DNA from: JACJXF01 sp964404825
GTDB taxonomy: Bacteria; Bacteroidota; Bacteroidia; Bacteroidales; GCA-2748055
Direction: 5' to 3'
Assembly (NCBI GenBank): GCA_964404825.1
Contig: CAYOLQ010000162.1
Span: 1 to 6,523, forward strand
DNA: 6,523 nt
Shown: positions 5,484 to 6,523 of the stretch, piece by piece
Layout: each line of letters begins with the position of its first letter
Position numbering within the stretch: the stretch's first letter is position 1
Notes under the pieces: generated by a model
Databases searched by the model: none
What the model saw: only the letters and a program-made list of their open reading frames with translations
What the model was told of the DNA's origin: nothing
Translations under genes and position numbers: made by a program

Positions 5484-5825
5484 TTACTCATTGTCTTCTG
5501 AGAGATTCTTCAGTTCGTTCGGAATCTTTGCAATTACGCGATCTTTTAACAACTCGGTCCGGCTCGGGTTAACTTTGTCAATCAGGGCATCTTTCTTGCT
5601 TCCGGAGTATGCCTTAATCTGTTTTTCCTTTTTTATTGCTAAATCAATAAAGTCAAATACCTCGAAATAAACCAATTTGTTAACATTATTCTTTTCAGTA
5701 AATCACTTGATAAGTTTATTTTTATGTTCATGGCAACGTCTTATCAAATCATTTGTTACACCTGTATAAAGAACAGTATTTGTTTTATTCGTGATATTGT
5801 AAATTTAGTAGATATGAATTTCCAT
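5484..5825 (-). pseudogene. GIY-YIG endonuclease-like gene with two nonsense mutations
   Basis: Reading the minus strand from the ATG at 5825, one continuous frame of 114 codons encodes a small GIY-YIG nuclease-like protein. Visible motifs are IYNITNKTNTVLYTGVTNDLIRRCHEHK near the N-terminus, including the second half of the GIY-YIG signature, the G-V-T-N-D-L turn and conserved Arg residues. LVYFEVFDFIDLAIKKEKQIKAY then follows, with the family's conserved Glu region. The frame is broken by TAA at codon 7 (5807-5805), where Tyr is usual, and TGA at codon 41 (5705-5703), where Gly is usual. There is no frameshift, so decay looks recent. A start at TTG 5675 would leave 63 residues without the catalytic motif, so that open piece is not a functional gene on its own. 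Such genes are short and scattered in Bacteroidota genomes. Confidence 0.85.
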
Positions 5826-5967
5826 TTTACTAATTTTTATACTGCTTTGTCAAACAATGTTTCTTGTCCGGGGCATTGATTCATTTATTAAAGTGAAGCA
5901 CTAAAGTAAAATAAAGATCGGGCAAAAATGAAAACTTATACCTGAGTTTTAAAGGTGGTGTTAGTAA

Positions 5968-5998
5968 TTTGAAATTAATTAATTAAAGTCCATATTTG
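5968..5998 (+). promoter_or_regulatory. Bacteroidota-type promoter of the DUF4395 gene
   Basis: TTTG (5968-5971), a 19-base spacer and CATATTTG (5991-5998) match TTTG-N19-TAnnTTTG with one mismatch. Transcription would start about 25 bases before the ATG at 6029. The spacer contains the AT-rich run AATTAATTAATTAA. No terminator or other clear structure is seen in the rest of the 5826-6028 spacer. Confidence 0.55.
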
Positions 5999-6028
5999 TC
6001 TTTGGAGAATAAAACTATAAATAGAAAT

Positions 6029-6523
6029 ATGAATAAAATAATCAAATTTGGTGAAGACGTTGAGGGATTCGATATCCCGGTTTTAAACGAGAGAGAGATA
6101 CGCGCAGCCGCAGGGATACTGTTTCTTGCTACGTTTCTTTCCCTTATGTTTATTGTGTTTAAGGGAAACTTTATTCCAATAAAATATGTTATTTCAATCT
6201 TCCTTACAGACTTTTTAATCCGGGTATTTATCAATCCCAGATTTGCTCCGAGTCTTATTCTGGGCCGGCTTTTTGTGCGTAATCAAACACCTGAATATGT
6301 GGGTGCTGCACAGAAAAAGTTTGCCTGGATTATTGGTGTTGTGCTGGCATCAGCGATGTTCGTCTTTTTTAATATTGTAAATGCCTTTAGTATTATCACC
6401 GGACTTATTTGCCTCATTTTCCTTATATTCCTGTTTTTCGAATCGGCTTTTGGTATTTGTCTGGGCTGTAAGTTTTATCCCCTTTTCTGTCAAGATAAGG
6501 TGCGATACTTTCCGGGTGCGGTC
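6029..6523 (+). CDS. DUF4395-type membrane protein, 3' end outside the window
   Basis: 165 codons are present and the frame is open to the window edge. The N-terminal 20 residues are polar (MNKIIKFGEDVEGFDIPVLN), followed by RxIRAAAGILFL and a first pair of hydrophobic helices at about 30-70. After the loop NPRFAPSLILGRLFVRNQTPEYVGAAQKKFAW comes a second pair at about 108-150. The ending ESAFGICLGCKFYPLFCQ has the closely spaced Cys motif that I associate with DUF4395 proteins (CxGC and a later Cys), which suggests metal or thiol chemistry near the membrane, but the function is unknown. The ATG follows a good promoter at a normal leader distance; no Shine-Dalgarno is present. Only a few residues to tens of residues are probably missing, judged from where the Cys motif falls in the family. 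Confidence 0.75.
   Translation, partial: MNKIIKFGEDVEGFDIPVLNEREIRAAAGILFLATFLSLMFIVFKGNFIPIKYVISIFLTDFLIRVFINPRFAPSLILGRLFVRNQTPEYVGAAQKKFAWIIGVVLASAMFVFFNIVNAFSIITGLICLIFLIFLFFESAFGICLGCKFYPLFCQDKVRYFPGAV

Noticed and set aside
5983..6234. Minus-strand open frame of 83 codons
   Set aside because: It lies opposite the DUF4395-type gene and the promoter in front of it, has no recognisable motif, and is explained as a shadow frame.

Overview
The window looks like a stretch of a draft or metagenome-assembled Bacteroidota chromosome, probably a plant-polysaccharide degrader. The evidence is AT-rich intergenic DNA, starts without Shine-Dalgarno sequences, promoter-like pairs close to the Bacteroidota consensus TTTG-N19-TAnnTTTG, two lipoproteins with short lipoboxes, and gene types common in this phylum. 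Two runs of exactly ten N (1431-1440 and 4057-4066) are scaffold joins, so the window is built from three contigs.

Minus strand, 4013 down to 229, is a xylan-utilisation operon. A promoter and operator candidate (3936-3988) precedes a GPH-family sugar:cation symporter (3917-2445). Next come a GH10 endo-xylanase lipoprotein (2428-1286) and a GH43 glycosidase with no signal peptide (1200-229). The order symporter-GH10-GH43 matches the xylanase cluster known from Prevotella (xynD-xynA-xynB). The likely division of labour is that GH10 cuts xylan outside the cytoplasm, the symporter imports short oligomers, and the cytoplasmic GH43 releases xylose or arabinose. No SusC/SusD pair or regulator gene lies in the window. 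Beyond the operon, 31-143 is a large imperfect inverted repeat built from CACAAAG units.

Between 3933 and 4593 is a disturbed toxin-antitoxin remnant. A complete HicB-like antitoxin gene (4540-4145, minus) is preceded by only the last codons of a hicA toxin gene. The antitoxin tail, together with the promoter and operator behind it, is present a second time as a diverged copy (3933-4056). That copy runs into the second scaffold gap and spells the 12-base Illumina adapter prefix just before it.

The right part holds an unrecognised lipoprotein (4821-5471, plus), a GIY-YIG nuclease pseudogene with two in-frame stops (5825-5484, minus), and the start of a DUF4395-type membrane protein (6029 to the edge, plus) with a good Bacteroidota promoter. 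I see no clear new multi-gene system. The most informative points are the hicA/hicB remnants, the duplicated promoter-operator module, and the two gaps, whose causes can partly be read from the flanking sequence.
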